A stretch of DNA of 64,000 nucleotides from Kingella oralis (GCF_014054985.1 NZ_CP059569.1:1736001-1800000); one strand, 5' to 3'. Positions 1 to 7,769 are shown, counted from the first letter of the stretch. Notes: generated from the letters alone by a model not told the origin. Made by a program: numbers and translations.

Positions 1-657
1 CAACACGCCAAAACCGCGCTCGACAGCCAAATCACCAGCAAAAACCCCGTTTTCACCCACCAAGAAATCAGCAGCCTATACGCCTACATCCTCACCCAAT
101 CGCAGCCGCCCGAACAAGCCCTTGCCGAAATCAACCGACAGCTCGCGCAACTGGACACGCAAAAATCCAGCCCCACCTACGCCATAGAACGCTCATCGCT
201 CATCTACCAACGCGGGCTGCTGTATTCCGACAAACTGGGGCAGCCTGAAAAAGCCGTTGCCGACTTCCGCACCTATCTCATCCACAACCCCGACAGCGCG
301 CAAGGACAAAACGCCCTCGGCTACAACCTGCTAGACATGGGCAAAGCCCACCTGCCCGAAGCCATAGCGCTCATCAGCGCCGCCTACCAAAAAGAACCCA
401 ACAACCCCCAAATCATGGACAGCATGGGCTGGGCACACTACCAAAACGGCGAATACCAAAAAGCCCAAACCCTCCTCACCCAAGCCTACGAGCAAGACAA
501 AAACGCTGAAATCGGCGCACACCTCGGCGCGGCGCTCTGGCAACTGGGCAAACACCGCCAAGCCAAAAAAATCTGGCAAGCCAGCTGGCAAAAAGAAGCC
601 GGCAACCCCGCGCTGCAAAAAATCCTCAAAGAATTCAATATCAGCTTTGAGCAATAG
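1..657 (+). CDS. TPR-repeat protein, C-terminal part (5' end outside window)
   Basis: The reading frame is open from base 1 to a TAG stop, so only the last 218 residues are seen. They form helix-turn-helix repeats of tetratricopeptide type: one unit near window residues 70-105 (RGLLYSDKLGQPEKAVADFR) and others around ALGYNLLDMG, DSMGWAHYQNGEYQKAQTLL and ALWQLGKHRQAKKIW. TPR arrays mediate protein-protein contacts. Neisserial genomes carry a periplasmic or outer-membrane TPR protein just upstream of lolB and ispE, the order seen here, so an envelope role is inferred from synteny. A DUS lies in frame at 240-252 and encodes GQPEKA. The signal peptide, if any, is upstream of the window. Confidence 0.8.
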   Translation, partial: QHAKTALDSQITSKNPVFTHQEISSLYAYILTQSQPPEQALAEINRQLAQLDTQKSSPTYAIERSSLIYQRGLLYSDKLGQPEKAVADFRTYLIHNPDSAQGQNALGYNLLDMGKAHLPEAIALISAAYQKEPNNPQIMDSMGWAHYQNGEYQKAQTLLTQAYEQDKNAEIGAHLGAALWQLGKHRQAKKIWQASWQKEAGNPALQKILKEFNISFEQ

Positions 658-973
658 TTTTCAGGCTGCCCTACCGGAATGCGGTACATCATTCCAAAGG
701 CAGCCTGAAAAGCCGTTCAACCACATTCAACCCCCAAAGGCAGCCTGAAAAACGAAATCCAGCGTAGCCAAACCCCGTTTCAGGCTGAAACCTTTGCAAA
801 ACCTACAACCAATGGAGCGTCGGCGGCTCGCCGACATCTCTTGGCAAACCAGTCAGTCATGCTCTGCTTAATCAGCCATTTGGCGGCGAGCCGCCGCCGT
901 TCCATTCTAGATTTCAGGCTGCCGTTGGAGTTTTGCAAAAATTTCAGACTGCCTCATCCCAAAAAGCCCCACC
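658..973. other. Gene-free spacer with DUS copies and a REPIN-like element
   Basis: The 316 bases between the TPR gene and lolB hold no credible gene. They contain several DUS (around 659, 701, 739, 911 and a degenerate one near 946) and the family A element at 811-906. The longest frames here are translations of DUS and of the lolB shadow. Confidence 0.7.
811..906. repeat. REPIN-like double-hairpin repeat, copy A1
   Basis: The left end (AATGGAGCGTCGGCGGCTCG...) contains the hairpin GTCGGCG-gct-CGCCGAC. The right end carries GGCGGCG-agc-CGCCGCC and finishes CGTTCCATT. The two ends are inverted relative to each other, so the whole also folds as one long imperfect stem. The same architecture recurs at about 23163, 28306, 39510, 40708, 49206 and 53540, always next to DUS. 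Confidence 0.7.
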
Positions 974-1555
974 ATGAAAAACACCATCAAAACCCTCGCC
1001 CCCCTCGCCCTAACCCTCCTGCTCACCGCCTGCCCCAGCCACACTCCCCCCTCCCAATGGCAGCCCGCCAAACAAGCCCAAAACTTCACCGCCACAGGGC
1101 GGCTCAGCGTCAAACAAAACGACAAAGGCAGCTACGGCAACTTCGACTGGACGCGCACCCCCGCCGTAGAAACCATCAACATCAACACCCCGCTGGGCAA
1201 CACCATCGGGCAGCTCTGCCAAGACCTCCAAGGCGTCATCGCCACCGACGCCAACGGCAAAACCTACCAAGCCCCTACCCCCGAGCAACTCAGCCAACAA
1301 CTGCTCGGCTACCAAATCCCCATCCAATACCTGCACACATGGGCAACCGGCGGCTACCTCCCCAACCACCCCCACAGCACCGAAGCAGACGGCAGCCTGA
1401 ACCAGCTCGGCTGGAACATCAGCCGCACCACAAACCCCAACGGCACACCCCGCACCCTGCAACTCAAAAACGACCAACTCACCATCCGCATGGTCATCAG
1501 CGAAATCAGTCCCATCAGCGACACCCCCGCCTACTGCACCGCCCGCCATATCTAG
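974..1555 (+). CDS. lolB: Outer-membrane lipoprotein receptor LolB
   Basis: The product is a 193-residue lipoprotein with a type II signal peptide (MKNTIKTLAPLALTLLLTAC, lipobox LTAC, Cys20). LolB accepts lipoproteins from the periplasmic carrier LolA and inserts them into the outer membrane. The mature part has the expected GRLSV(K)..GSYGNFDWTR..ETININTPLGNTIGQL pattern of the beta-barrel lipid-binding fold, and its length is typical. The neighbour ispE on the same strand repeats the common neisserial and gamma/betaproteobacterial lolB-ispE order. Third-position C is very strongly preferred (ACC, ATC, CTC, CCC), as in ispE but unlike prs and rplY further on. Confidence 0.92.
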   Translation: MKNTIKTLAPLALTLLLTACPSHTPPSQWQPAKQAQNFTATGRLSVKQNDKGSYGNFDWTRTPAVETININTPLGNTIGQLCQDLQGVIATDANGKTYQAPTPEQLSQQLLGYQIPIQYLHTWATGGYLPNHPHSTEADGSLNQLGWNISRTTNPNGTPRTLQLKNDQLTIRMVISEISPISDTPAYCTARHI

Positions 1556-1728
1556 CCCATCATCAAACCCAAAGGCAGCCTAAAAAACCATTGCCCACCT
1601 ATTTTCAGGCTGCCTCTTAGGTTTTATCCACGTAGGATGTGTGGCTCTGCCACGCACCATTAACCATTGCCAATCCACGCACAGCCAAACCCCATACTCC
1701 ACTCGCATTCCAACCAGAAAGCCCCACC

Positions 1729-2592
1729 ATGCTCCCCCCCCATCTCCCCCACTACCCCGCCCCCGCCAAACTCAACCTAGACCTCCGCATCATCCGCCAA
1801 CGCCCGGACGGCTACCACGACATAGAAAGCCTCCTCACCCTCATCAACCTCAGCGACACCCTCGCCATCGCCCCTCGCCGCGACAACCAAATCATCCTCC
1901 ACACCCCCACCCCCAACGTCCCCCCCGCCCAAGACCTCACCATCCGCGCCGCCCACGCCCTACGCCAAGCCGCCCAAGGCAGCCTGAAAACGAGCTTCGG
2001 CGCAGACATTTGGCTACACAAAACCATCCCCATGGGCGGCGGACTCGGCGGCGGCAGCTCCAACGCCGCCACCGTCCTTATCGTCCTCAACCACCTCTGG
2101 CAACTCCACCTATCCCAAGAACAACTCATCCAAATCGCCATCCCACTCGGCGCAGATGTCCCCTTCTTTATCTACGGACAAACCGCCTTCGCCCGCGGCA
2201 TTGGCGAACAACTGCAACCCATCGCCATCCCTGAACAACACTACGTCCTCGTCCACCCCAACGCCCACATCCCCACCGCCCAAATCTTCCAACACCCCCA
2301 CCTCCCCCGCAACAGCCCCAGCACGCCCAACCCCAGCTACGCCGCCCTGCAACCCCTGCGCAACGACATGCAAAATATCGTCCTGCAAAACTACCCCCCC
2401 GTTGCCGCCGCCTACCGCCAACTGCAAGCCTACGGCACCCCACGACTCACCGGCTCGGGCGCATGCCTGTTCCTGCCCACCGACAGCCTGGAAGCCGCCG
2501 AATACATCCGAAACCAACTCTCCCCCAACCTAGAAAGCTGGGCAGTCAGCCCCCTGCCCATCCACCCGCTTAAAACATATTTCCAAAAATAA
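1729..2592 (+). CDS. ispE: 4-diphosphocytidyl-2-C-methyl-D-erythritol kinase
   Basis: This GHMP-family kinase phosphorylates CDP-ME in the non-mevalonate isoprenoid pathway. From ATG 1729 it has 287 residues, the usual length. The N terminus YPAPAKLNLDLRI(I)RQRPDGYHDIES is diagnostic, and the ATP-binding loop is PMGGGLGGGSSNAATVL at about residues 100-116. LTGSGACLF near residue 245 is the third GHMP motif. An in-frame upstream start at 1639 would add 30 residues without homologous character, so 1729 is preferred although no strong Shine-Dalgarno is visible. A run of eight C at 1734-1741 lies in codons 2-5. A DUS at 1976-1988 is translated as QGSLKT. ispD, another gene of the pathway, lies at 59.0 kb. 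Confidence 0.93.
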   Translation: MLPPHLPHYPAPAKLNLDLRIIRQRPDGYHDIESLLTLINLSDTLAIAPRRDNQIILHTPTPNVPPAQDLTIRAAHALRQAAQGSLKTSFGADIWLHKTIPMGGGLGGGSSNAATVLIVLNHLWQLHLSQEQLIQIAIPLGADVPFFIYGQTAFARGIGEQLQPIAIPEQHYVLVHPNAHIPTAQIFQHPHLPRNSPSTPNPSYAALQPLRNDMQNIVLQNYPPVAAAYRQLQAYGTPRLTGSGACLFLPTDSLEAAEYIRNQLSPNLESWAVSPLPIHPLKTYFQK

Positions 2593-2625
2593 ACAAGCCC
2601 CTACCCGCAACATCGCACCCCCATC

Positions 2626-2654
2626 TTGACAAAACCACACAAAATAACCATAAT
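2626..2654 (+). promoter_or_regulatory. Sigma-70-type promoter of the tRNA-Gln pair
   Basis: A perfect -35 box TTGACA (2626-2631) is followed after exactly 17 bases by CATAAT (2649-2654). The first tRNA begins 36 bases downstream, a normal distance for a stable-RNA promoter with a short leader. Confidence 0.75.
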
Positions 2655-2690
2655 GCGCGCTTTCATTTTTTCAACATAAATGAAAACCGT

Positions 2691-2766
2691 TGGGGAGTCG
2701 TCAAGCGGTTAAGACACTGGATTTTGATTCCAGCATGCGAAGGTTCGAATCCTTCCTCCCCAGCCA
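2691..2766 (+). tRNA. tRNA-Gln (anticodon TTG), copy 1
   Basis: Cloverleaf: acceptor TGGGGAG pairs with CTCCCCA, the anticodon stem CTGGA/TCCAG closes the loop TTTTGAT with anticodon TTG, the T arm has GGTTCGAATCC, and CCA is encoded (2764-2766). Confidence 0.95.
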
Positions 2767-2796
2767 AACATCTCCTTAGATTTAAAACAAAACCAT

Positions 2797-2872
2797 TGGG
2801 GAGTCGTCAAGCGGTTAAGACACTGGATTTTGATTCCAGCATGCGAAGGTTCGAATCCTTCCTCCCCAGCCA
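2797..2872 (+). tRNA. tRNA-Gln (anticodon TTG), copy 2
   Basis: All 76 bases, including CCA, are identical to the copy at 2691. It lies 30 bases after copy 1 and shares its promoter, so the two probably form one transcript. The intervening 30 bases are A/T-rich. Confidence 0.95.
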
Positions 2873-2973
2873 AAATTAAGCGCGTATAGGCAACTATATG
2901 CGCTTAACCCTTTTTCAGGCTGCCTGAATACGATGCCCGCCATCACAAAGCGTTTACGGAAAATTAACAAACC

Positions 2974-3003
2974 TAACAAAGCCTAACCCAATTCACGTAT
3001 AAT
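2974..3003 (+). promoter_or_regulatory. Probable prs promoter
   Basis: A consensus -10 box TATAAT lies at 2998-3003, with only a weak -35 candidate about 18 bases upstream. It lies 47 bases before the prs start at 3050. Confidence 0.5.
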
Positions 3004-3049
3004 ACCCGCGCTCAATGGAGCAAGTAACCCAACTGTAAAAGGAAGCACC

Positions 3050-4078
3050 ATGTTTCCTACTTCAATCCAAACCCAAACCGCAGGTGAAGAAATGGCTTTT
3101 GACAGTTTAATGGTATTCACAGGCAACGCGAATCCCGAGTTAGCACACCGCGTCGCCAAACACTTGGATACACCCCTAGGCAACGCATCCGTAACCAAAT
3201 TTTCCGACGGCGAAATCGCCATTGAGCTGCTGGAAAACGTGCGCGGGCGAGACGTATTTATCTTGCAGCCCACTTGCGCCCCCACCAACGACAACCTGAT
3301 GGAAATTCTCACCATGGCCGATGCCCTCAAACGCGCATCCGCCGCACGGATTACCGCAGCCATCCCCTATTTTGGCTACGCCCGTCAAGACCGCCGCCCA
3401 CGCAGCGCGCGCGTGCCCATTTCCGCCAAACTGGTTGCCAATATGCTCGCCACCGCAGGCATAGACCGCGTTTTAACCGTTGATTTGCACGCAGACCAAA
3501 TCCAAGGCTTCTTTGATATTCCTGTGGACAACATCTACGCCACTCCCATTTTGACGCACGATGCGTCCAAGCAGCATTTTGAAAACCTGATTGTGGTGAG
3601 TCCTGATATTGGCGGCGTGGTGCGCGCGCGTGCCGTTGCCAAAATGCTCAACTGCGATTTGGCGATTATTGACAAACGCCGTCCCAAAGCCAATGTTGCC
3701 GAAGTAATGAACATCATCGGCGATGTTTCAGGCAAAACCTGCTTGATGGTGGACGACATGATTGATACGGCAAACACCTTATGCAAAGCCGCATCTGCCT
3801 TAAAAGAGCGCGGCGCAGAGCGTGTACTGGCCTATGCCACCCACCCCGTCTTTTCAGGCGCGGCGATTGAGCGCTTAAACTCATCGGATATCGACCAAGT
3901 GGTCGTAACCGACTCCATTCCGCTTTCCGATGCGGCGCGCGTGAGCAGCAAAATCCGCCAAGTCAGCATCGCGGGCTTGCTGGCGGAAACCATCCGCCGC
4001 ATCAGCAACGAAGAATCGGTTTCGTATCTTTTTAATGAAGAATTGGTTCAACCTGGCTCGCTGTTTTTGCCAAGTTGA
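3050..4078 (+). CDS. prs: Ribose-phosphate pyrophosphokinase (PRPP synthetase)
   Basis: This enzyme makes PRPP from ribose 5-phosphate and ATP for nucleotide, histidine, tryptophan and NAD synthesis. Family marks: FTGNANPELA at the N terminus, the flexible loop YARQDRRPR, the catalytic/metal region VDLHADQIQGFF, and the PRPP-binding motif LMVDDMIDTANT near residue 230. Start: ATG 3050 follows AAAAGGAAG at good spacing and gives 342 residues. ATG 3092 matches the start of most Neisseria homologues (328 residues) and also has AGGTG nearby, so the first 14 residues are uncertain. The following rplY gene is the normal neisserial neighbour. Confidence 0.95.
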   Translation: MFPTSIQTQTAGEEMAFDSLMVFTGNANPELAHRVAKHLDTPLGNASVTKFSDGEIAIELLENVRGRDVFILQPTCAPTNDNLMEILTMADALKRASAARITAAIPYFGYARQDRRPRSARVPISAKLVANMLATAGIDRVLTVDLHADQIQGFFDIPVDNIYATPILTHDASKQHFENLIVVSPDIGGVVRARAVAKMLNCDLAIIDKRRPKANVAEVMNIIGDVSGKTCLMVDDMIDTANTLCKAASALKERGAERVLAYATHPVFSGAAIERLNSSDIDQVVVTDSIPLSDAARVSSKIRQVSIAGLLAETIRRISNEESVSYLFNEELVQPGSLFLPS

Positions 4079-4087
4079 TTCGCTTTT

Positions 4088-4133
4088 TAAGGCAGCCTGA
4101 AAATGCCTTAATACAGCTTTTCAGGCTGCCTTA
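4088..4133 (+). terminator. Inverted DUS pair after prs
   Basis: TAAGGCAGCCTGAAAA and its reverse complement are separated by 14 bases, 9 bases after the prs stop. They form a stable stem, but only a weak T-run follows, so termination is likely but not certain. Confidence 0.5.
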
Positions 4134-4147
4134 ATCTTGTTAAGCTA

Positions 4148-4308
4148 GAACCTGTATTCACTTATTTGCATAGATAGATTTTATGACATAAAAGCGCGGA
4201 TACAAGGCAAAAAGCACAGCAAGGTTGTACACCTTGCGCGCATTTTTAACGCAGTAGCCGCGTTTTTAGGGCATAAAAGATACCCATGAAAATAGTGAAT
4301 ACAGGTTC
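4148..4308. mobile_element. MITE-like element, copy 1 (GAACCTGTATTCA inverted repeats)
   Basis: This 161-bp non-coding element has terminal inverted repeats GAACCTGTATTCAC / GTGAATACAGGTTC. It is flanked by CTA on the left and TTAG on the right, so a TA or TTA target duplication is possible. The interior (ACAAGGCAAAAAGCACAGCA...) aligns with the element at 48704-48862 read on the other strand. There is no open frame, so any transposition would need a transposase supplied from elsewhere. It fills most of the prs-rplY spacer. Confidence 0.75.
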
Positions 4309-4387
4309 TTAGGTTTAACGCACCGCAGAGTTGGTCGCAGCTCGGTAGCGGTTTTCTTTTTTAACTTTTATTTTTTAAGGATTGACC

Positions 4388-4960
4388 ATGTCTATTCAAA
4401 TTCAAGCAACTGTTCGTGAAACGCAAGGTACGGGTGCGAGCCGCCGTCTGCGTAAAGAAGGTCTGGTGCCCGCCGTGGTTTACGGCGTGGGCGAAGCGCA
4501 AGCGATTGCGGTGGACCACAAACAAATGTTCTACGCGTTGGAAAAAGAATCGTTCTTCACCCAACTGTTGAAACTGAACATCAACGGCAAAGAGCAAGAT
4601 GTCATCGTGCGCGATTACCAAATGCACCCTGTTAAACGCCAAGTGCAACACATTGACTTCCAAGCGGTAAACGTAAACGAGCCTTTGCGCATGCGCATTC
4701 CTGTTCACGTTGTGAACGCAGAAAAATCCAAAGCGGTTAAATTGCAAAGCGGCCGCGTGGCTTTGCTGACAACCGTGGTGGATGTGATTGTTGATCCGAA
4801 AAACATCCCTGCGGCGATTGAGCTGGACTGCGAGAACGTGGAGGCGGGCGACATTTTGCACTTGTCTGATTTGAGCTTCCCCGAAGGCGTGCAAAGCGTG
4901 GCTTTGAAACGCGGCAGCAATTTGGCAATTGCCAATGTGAGCGGCAAAAAAGGCGCGTAA
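4388..4960 (+). CDS. rplY: 50S ribosomal protein L25 (Ctc family, long form)
   Basis: L25 binds 5S rRNA in the large subunit. The 190-residue product has the N-terminal L25 domain (RETQGTGASRRLRKEGLVPAVVYG, residues 9-32) followed by the C-terminal TL5/Ctc-type beta domain (IPAAIELDCENVEAGDILHLSDLSFPEGV). That makes it the long form common outside the enterics. ATG 4388 follows TTTTTTAAGGATTGACC, a good ribosome-binding site. A TTG two codons upstream is in frame but not needed. The gene lies downstream of prs as in Neisseria, here separated from it by a MITE. Confidence 0.94.
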   Translation: MSIQIQATVRETQGTGASRRLRKEGLVPAVVYGVGEAQAIAVDHKQMFYALEKESFFTQLLKLNINGKEQDVIVRDYQMHPVKRQVQHIDFQAVNVNEPLRMRIPVHVVNAEKSKAVKLQSGRVALLTTVVDVIVDPKNIPAAIELDCENVEAGDILHLSDLSFPEGVQSVALKRGSNLAIANVSGKKGA

Positions 4961-4978
4961 TCTAACGCTTTAAAACAA

Positions 4979-5024
4979 AAAAGGCAGTCTGAAAACGAGA
5001 AATACCGTTTTCAGACTGCCTTTT
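4979..5024. terminator. Terminator built from a variant DUS pair
   Basis: AAGGCAGTCTGAAAACG and its complement CGTTTTCAGACTGCCTTTT are separated by 8 bases. The variant GGCAGTCTGAA is present in both arms, so the pair kept its complementarity. It lies between the convergent rplY and the membrane-protein gene, with T-runs on both sides. Confidence 0.7.
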
Positions 5025-5033
5025 CGTTTGCGT

Positions 5034-5567
5034 TTAACCATCCGTGTGCAGGATGGTTTGGGCGGGGTTTTCAGGCTGCCGGTTGTGCGGCGGCACGGCA
5101 AAGGCAACCCGTTTGCGCAGCCGCCGCTGTTGCCGCCAAACGTTCCATGCCAGCAACACAAGAAAAGGCTGGCAGGCGGCAACAATCAGATAGCGCAGCG
5201 GGTCGGCGGCGATGTGGAGCCTGCCTTGCAGCGCGTTGGCGATTGCCCAGCCCCACAGCCACACCGACGGCAGCGAAAAAGCAAGCACCACGAGCATGGC
5301 GCTCACGCGCGGGATGGTGGGGGCGAGCAGGTAGCCGTGGCTGCCGAGCCTGTGCATTTTGAACAGCGACAAAATGGACAGGATAACGAGCAGCGCCATG
5401 CCGCCGTTCACCAGCACCTGTATCCAGCCAAACGCGAATTCGGGCGAAACGGGCAAGCCGTCGTTGGGCGCGGGCGTGGCGGCGGGCAGCAGCGCGTTTT
5501 TCACGTTGAGCGCGACATTCCACGCCAAATCAAGCATCACAATCCATGCGGCCAAGCGTTTTATCAT
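5034..5567 (-). CDS. Hypothetical four-helix inner-membrane protein
   Basis: I do not recognise the family. The 177 residues contain hydrophobic segments near residues 4-25, 45-67, 85-110 and 122-143, followed by a basic tail (RRLRKR). This suggests a polytopic inner-membrane protein with a cytoplasmic C terminus. The start has a good ribosome-binding site (ACAGGAAACACAC) on the minus strand, which decides this frame over the 212-codon frame on the other strand. The last residues (NRQPENP) are encoded by a DUS, so the C terminus has been reshaped by uptake-sequence insertion. It is convergent with rplY. Confidence 0.7.
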   Translation of the reverse strand: MIKRLAAWIVMLDLAWNVALNVKNALLPAATPAPNDGLPVSPEFAFGWIQVLVNGGMALLVILSILSLFKMHRLGSHGYLLAPTIPRVSAMLVVLAFSLPSVWLWGWAIANALQGRLHIAADPLRYLIVAACQPFLVLLAWNVWRQQRRLRKRVAFAVPPHNRQPENPAQTILHTDG

Positions 5568-5726
5568 GTGTGTTTCCTGTTTTCAGGCTGCCAAAAGGAG
5601 GGGCATTCTAGCATTGTTGCGGATGCGGAAACAGGGTTCGCCCGCCCTGCCCCGCCGATTGGCTGATGCAGGCAGCCTGAAACATCATTACAATAGCGTT
5701 TTTTTCATTTTTTAAGGAATCGCATC

Positions 5727-6728
5727 ATGCCCTTTCGCCGCCGCAACCCCGAACAATCTTTGCCCGTTGATGATGAAAAATGGGCGCAAACCACGTTGAA
5801 AGACGTGCTGTTTGCCGCGTATCAAGAGCAGCGGCGGGCGCGTTTGTGGCGCAATATTTGGCGCGGCATCGCCGTGTTAGTTTTCTTGGCGATTGTGGCG
5901 GGTTCGCGCACGGGCAACGGCAACCACCCGAATGTGTCGGCGGGCAAGTTCACCAATATGCAGAAACCGCACACGGCGGTGGTGAACCTGAAAGGCGTGA
6001 TTGGCGGCAACGACGAGCACGACCAAGTGAAGATTCTGCGCGAGGGCATGGAAGCGGCGTATAAAAACAATAATGTGAAAGCGATTTTGCTGCGCGCCAA
6101 TAGCCCCGGCGGCTCGCCCGTGGTGTCCAATATCGCGTTTGAGGAGATTCGCCGTATGAAGCGCGAACACGCGGATATTCCCGTTTATGTGGTGGCGGAA
6201 GATGTGTGCGCTTCGGGCTGCTACTACATCGCGGCGGCGGCGGATAAGATTTACGCCGACCCGTCCAGCCTGATGGGCAGCATTGGCGTGATTGGCAGCA
6301 GTTTTGACGTAACCGAGCTGATGCAGAAAATCGGCGTGAAGCGCCGCGTGCGCATTGCGGGCGACAACAAAGGCATGGGCGACCCGTTCACGCCCGAATC
6401 GCCCGAACAGCAAGCGATTTTCCAGCAAATGCTTGACCAAGTGCACGCCGAATTCATCAAATCGGTGCGCGAAGGGCGCAACGGCAAGCTGAACGAAAAA
6501 GCGTATCCCGATTTGTTTAGCGGGCGCGTGTTCACCGGCATCGAGGCGAAAAAAGCAGGCTTGGTGGACGATTTGGGCAATATTTACAGCGTGGCGCGCG
6601 ATGTGGTGAAAGCGCCCGATTTGGTGGACTACACGCCTGAAAACAACGATTTGGCATCGCTGTTGCAACGGGGCTTGGGCGCGCGGGTGCAGTTGAAATT
6701 GGAGGAATGGCTGCAACAGGGCTGGTAA
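5727..6728 (+). CDS. sppA: S49-family signal peptide peptidase (SppA/SohB type)
   Basis: The product is a membrane-anchored serine protease that degrades cleaved signal peptides. It has 333 residues, the short form of the family. One transmembrane helix lies at about 47-60, preceded by a basic cytoplasmic stretch. The nucleophile is probably Ser163 in DVCASGCYY and the general base Lys215 in GDNKGMGDPF; the 52-residue spacing equals that of Bacillus SppA (Ser147-Lys199). SSLMGSIGVIG is the other conserved motif. Start ATG 5727 has TTTTTTAAGGAATCGCATC upstream. Confidence 0.88.
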   Translation: MPFRRRNPEQSLPVDDEKWAQTTLKDVLFAAYQEQRRARLWRNIWRGIAVLVFLAIVAGSRTGNGNHPNVSAGKFTNMQKPHTAVVNLKGVIGGNDEHDQVKILREGMEAAYKNNNVKAILLRANSPGGSPVVSNIAFEEIRRMKREHADIPVYVVAEDVCASGCYYIAAAADKIYADPSSLMGSIGVIGSSFDVTELMQKIGVKRRVRIAGDNKGMGDPFTPESPEQQAIFQQMLDQVHAEFIKSVREGRNGKLNEKAYPDLFSGRVFTGIEAKKAGLVDDLGNIYSVARDVVKAPDLVDYTPENNDLASLLQRGLGARVQLKLEEWLQQGW

Positions 6729-6732
6729 TATG

Positions 6733-6771
6733 TTTTCAGGCTGCCTTGGGATGGCAAAGGCAGCCTGAAAA
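6733..6771. terminator. Inverted DUS pair after sppA
   Basis: TTTTCAGGCTGCCTT and AAGGCAGCCTGAAAA are separated by 8 bases and followed by TAGGGTTTTT. The pair begins just after the sppA stop. Confidence 0.6.
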
Positions 6772-6790
6772 TAGGGTTTTTCACATGGCT

Positions 6791-6838
6791 AAAACGGCTT
6801 ATAGTGCAATCTTCTGCGTTGCACCATAAGCCGTTTTT
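6791..6838 (+). terminator. Strong hairpin, second terminator after sppA
   Basis: AAAACGGCTTATAGTGCAA pairs with TTGCACCATAAGCCGTTTT (one mismatch over 19 bp, 9-base loop) and runs into T5. Unlike most terminators in this window it contains no DUS. Confidence 0.65.
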
Positions 6839-6949
6839 AGCGCGGGACAACAGTTTTTGTTTATCACTATTGCGATATTTAAAAATAAAAACTATAACGA
6901 TGCCGATAGTGTGTAAAAATTTTCATGTCGCAATTAGATGTTTTGCCGC

Positions 6950-6955
6950 TATAAA
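6950..6955 (+). promoter_or_regulatory. Possible -10 box of the yceI-like gene
   Basis: TATAAA lies 53 bases before the start codon in an A/T-rich spacer. No convincing -35 box is seen at 17 bases. Confidence 0.3.
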
Positions 6956-7007
6956 ATGCATCAATGCGGCATCTTTTTAGTTTTTAATTTCTGCAAAGGA
7001 CCTCGTT

Positions 7008-7706
7008 ATGAAACATAAACTTCTCCCGCTTTCTTTATTGTGCACGCTGGCGCTAGCCGCCTGCAACCCGCCGCAGCCCGCAGCCAACGCGTCTGAAACA
7101 GCGGCTTCGTCTGCCATGACTAGCCAGCCGATGGCGGCAAGCAGCGCGTCCATGAGCGGCAACGCCACGCAAGGCGCGGGCAACTGGGTTTCTAACGACA
7201 ACCAAGTGCGCTTCACCAGCAGCAAAACCAACAAGCAAAACAAAACCATTGACGAAGAATCGTCTTTTGCCACATCTGCCGCCCAATTGTCTGCCGATGG
7301 CGCGTTTAGCATGAGCGTGGACCTTGCCAGCGTGAAAACCAATATTGACCTGCGCGACGAACGCCTGCGCGATTGGGTGTTTGAAGTCGCCCAGTTTCCC
7401 AAAGCCGAAATCAGCGGCAAAATCGACATGAACGCCATCGGCAGCCTGAAAACGGGCGACAGCCTGCAACTGAAACAGCCGCTCACGCTGGATTTGCACG
7501 GCAGCAAACAAGACATTGAAGCCGAGCTGACGCTCAAACGCGGTGCCGACAACAGCATCAGCGTGGCAACCGCGCAGCCTGTTGTGGTGGACGCGAAAAA
7601 ATTGGGCATGAGCGGGGGCGTGGCGAAGCTGGTGGAAGTGATGGGGCTGGCATCGATTAACGAGCAGATTCCCGTTACCTTCAACGGCACGTTTACGCGC
7701 CAGTAA
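7008..7706 (+). CDS. YceI-family lipoprotein
   Basis: The product has a lipoprotein signal (LALAAC, Cys19) and then a low-complexity Ala/Ser/Met linker to about residue 58. The YceI domain follows (FATSAAQLSADGAF, VKTNIDLRDERLRDWVFEV, FPKAEISGKI). YceI folds as a lipocalin-like barrel that binds isoprenoid or amphiphilic ligands in the periplasm; the ligand here is unknown. At 232 residues it is longer than E. coli YceI because of the linker. The start has AAAGGA upstream. A DUS in frame at 7439-7452 encodes GSLKTG. A terminator follows at 7730. Confidence 0.88.
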   Translation: MKHKLLPLSLLCTLALAACNPPQPAANASETAASSAMTSQPMAASSASMSGNATQGAGNWVSNDNQVRFTSSKTNKQNKTIDEESSFATSAAQLSADGAFSMSVDLASVKTNIDLRDERLRDWVFEVAQFPKAEISGKIDMNAIGSLKTGDSLQLKQPLTLDLHGSKQDIEAELTLKRGADNSISVATAQPVVVDAKKLGMSGGVAKLVEVMGLASINEQIPVTFNGTFTRQ

Positions 7707-7729
7707 GCATCAACCCGCACGCGCCATGC

Positions 7730-7769
7730 AAAAGACCGTTTGAACGCTCAACATTCAAATGGTCTTTTT
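7730..7769 (+). terminator. Rho-independent terminator of the yceI-like gene
   Basis: AAAAGACCGTTTGAA pairs with TTCAAATGGTCTTTT (one wobble) around a 9-base loop and ends in T5. It starts 24 bases after the stop codon. Confidence 0.8.

Noticed and set aside
4361..4894. 177-codon minus-strand frame over rplY
   Set aside because: It is a shadow of the L25 gene, His/Arg/Asn-rich, without a start site.
5028..5666. 212-codon plus-strand frame over the membrane-protein gene
   Set aside because: It is Gln/His/Arg-rich without domain or ribosome-binding site. The minus-strand frame has a good start site and clear membrane helices.
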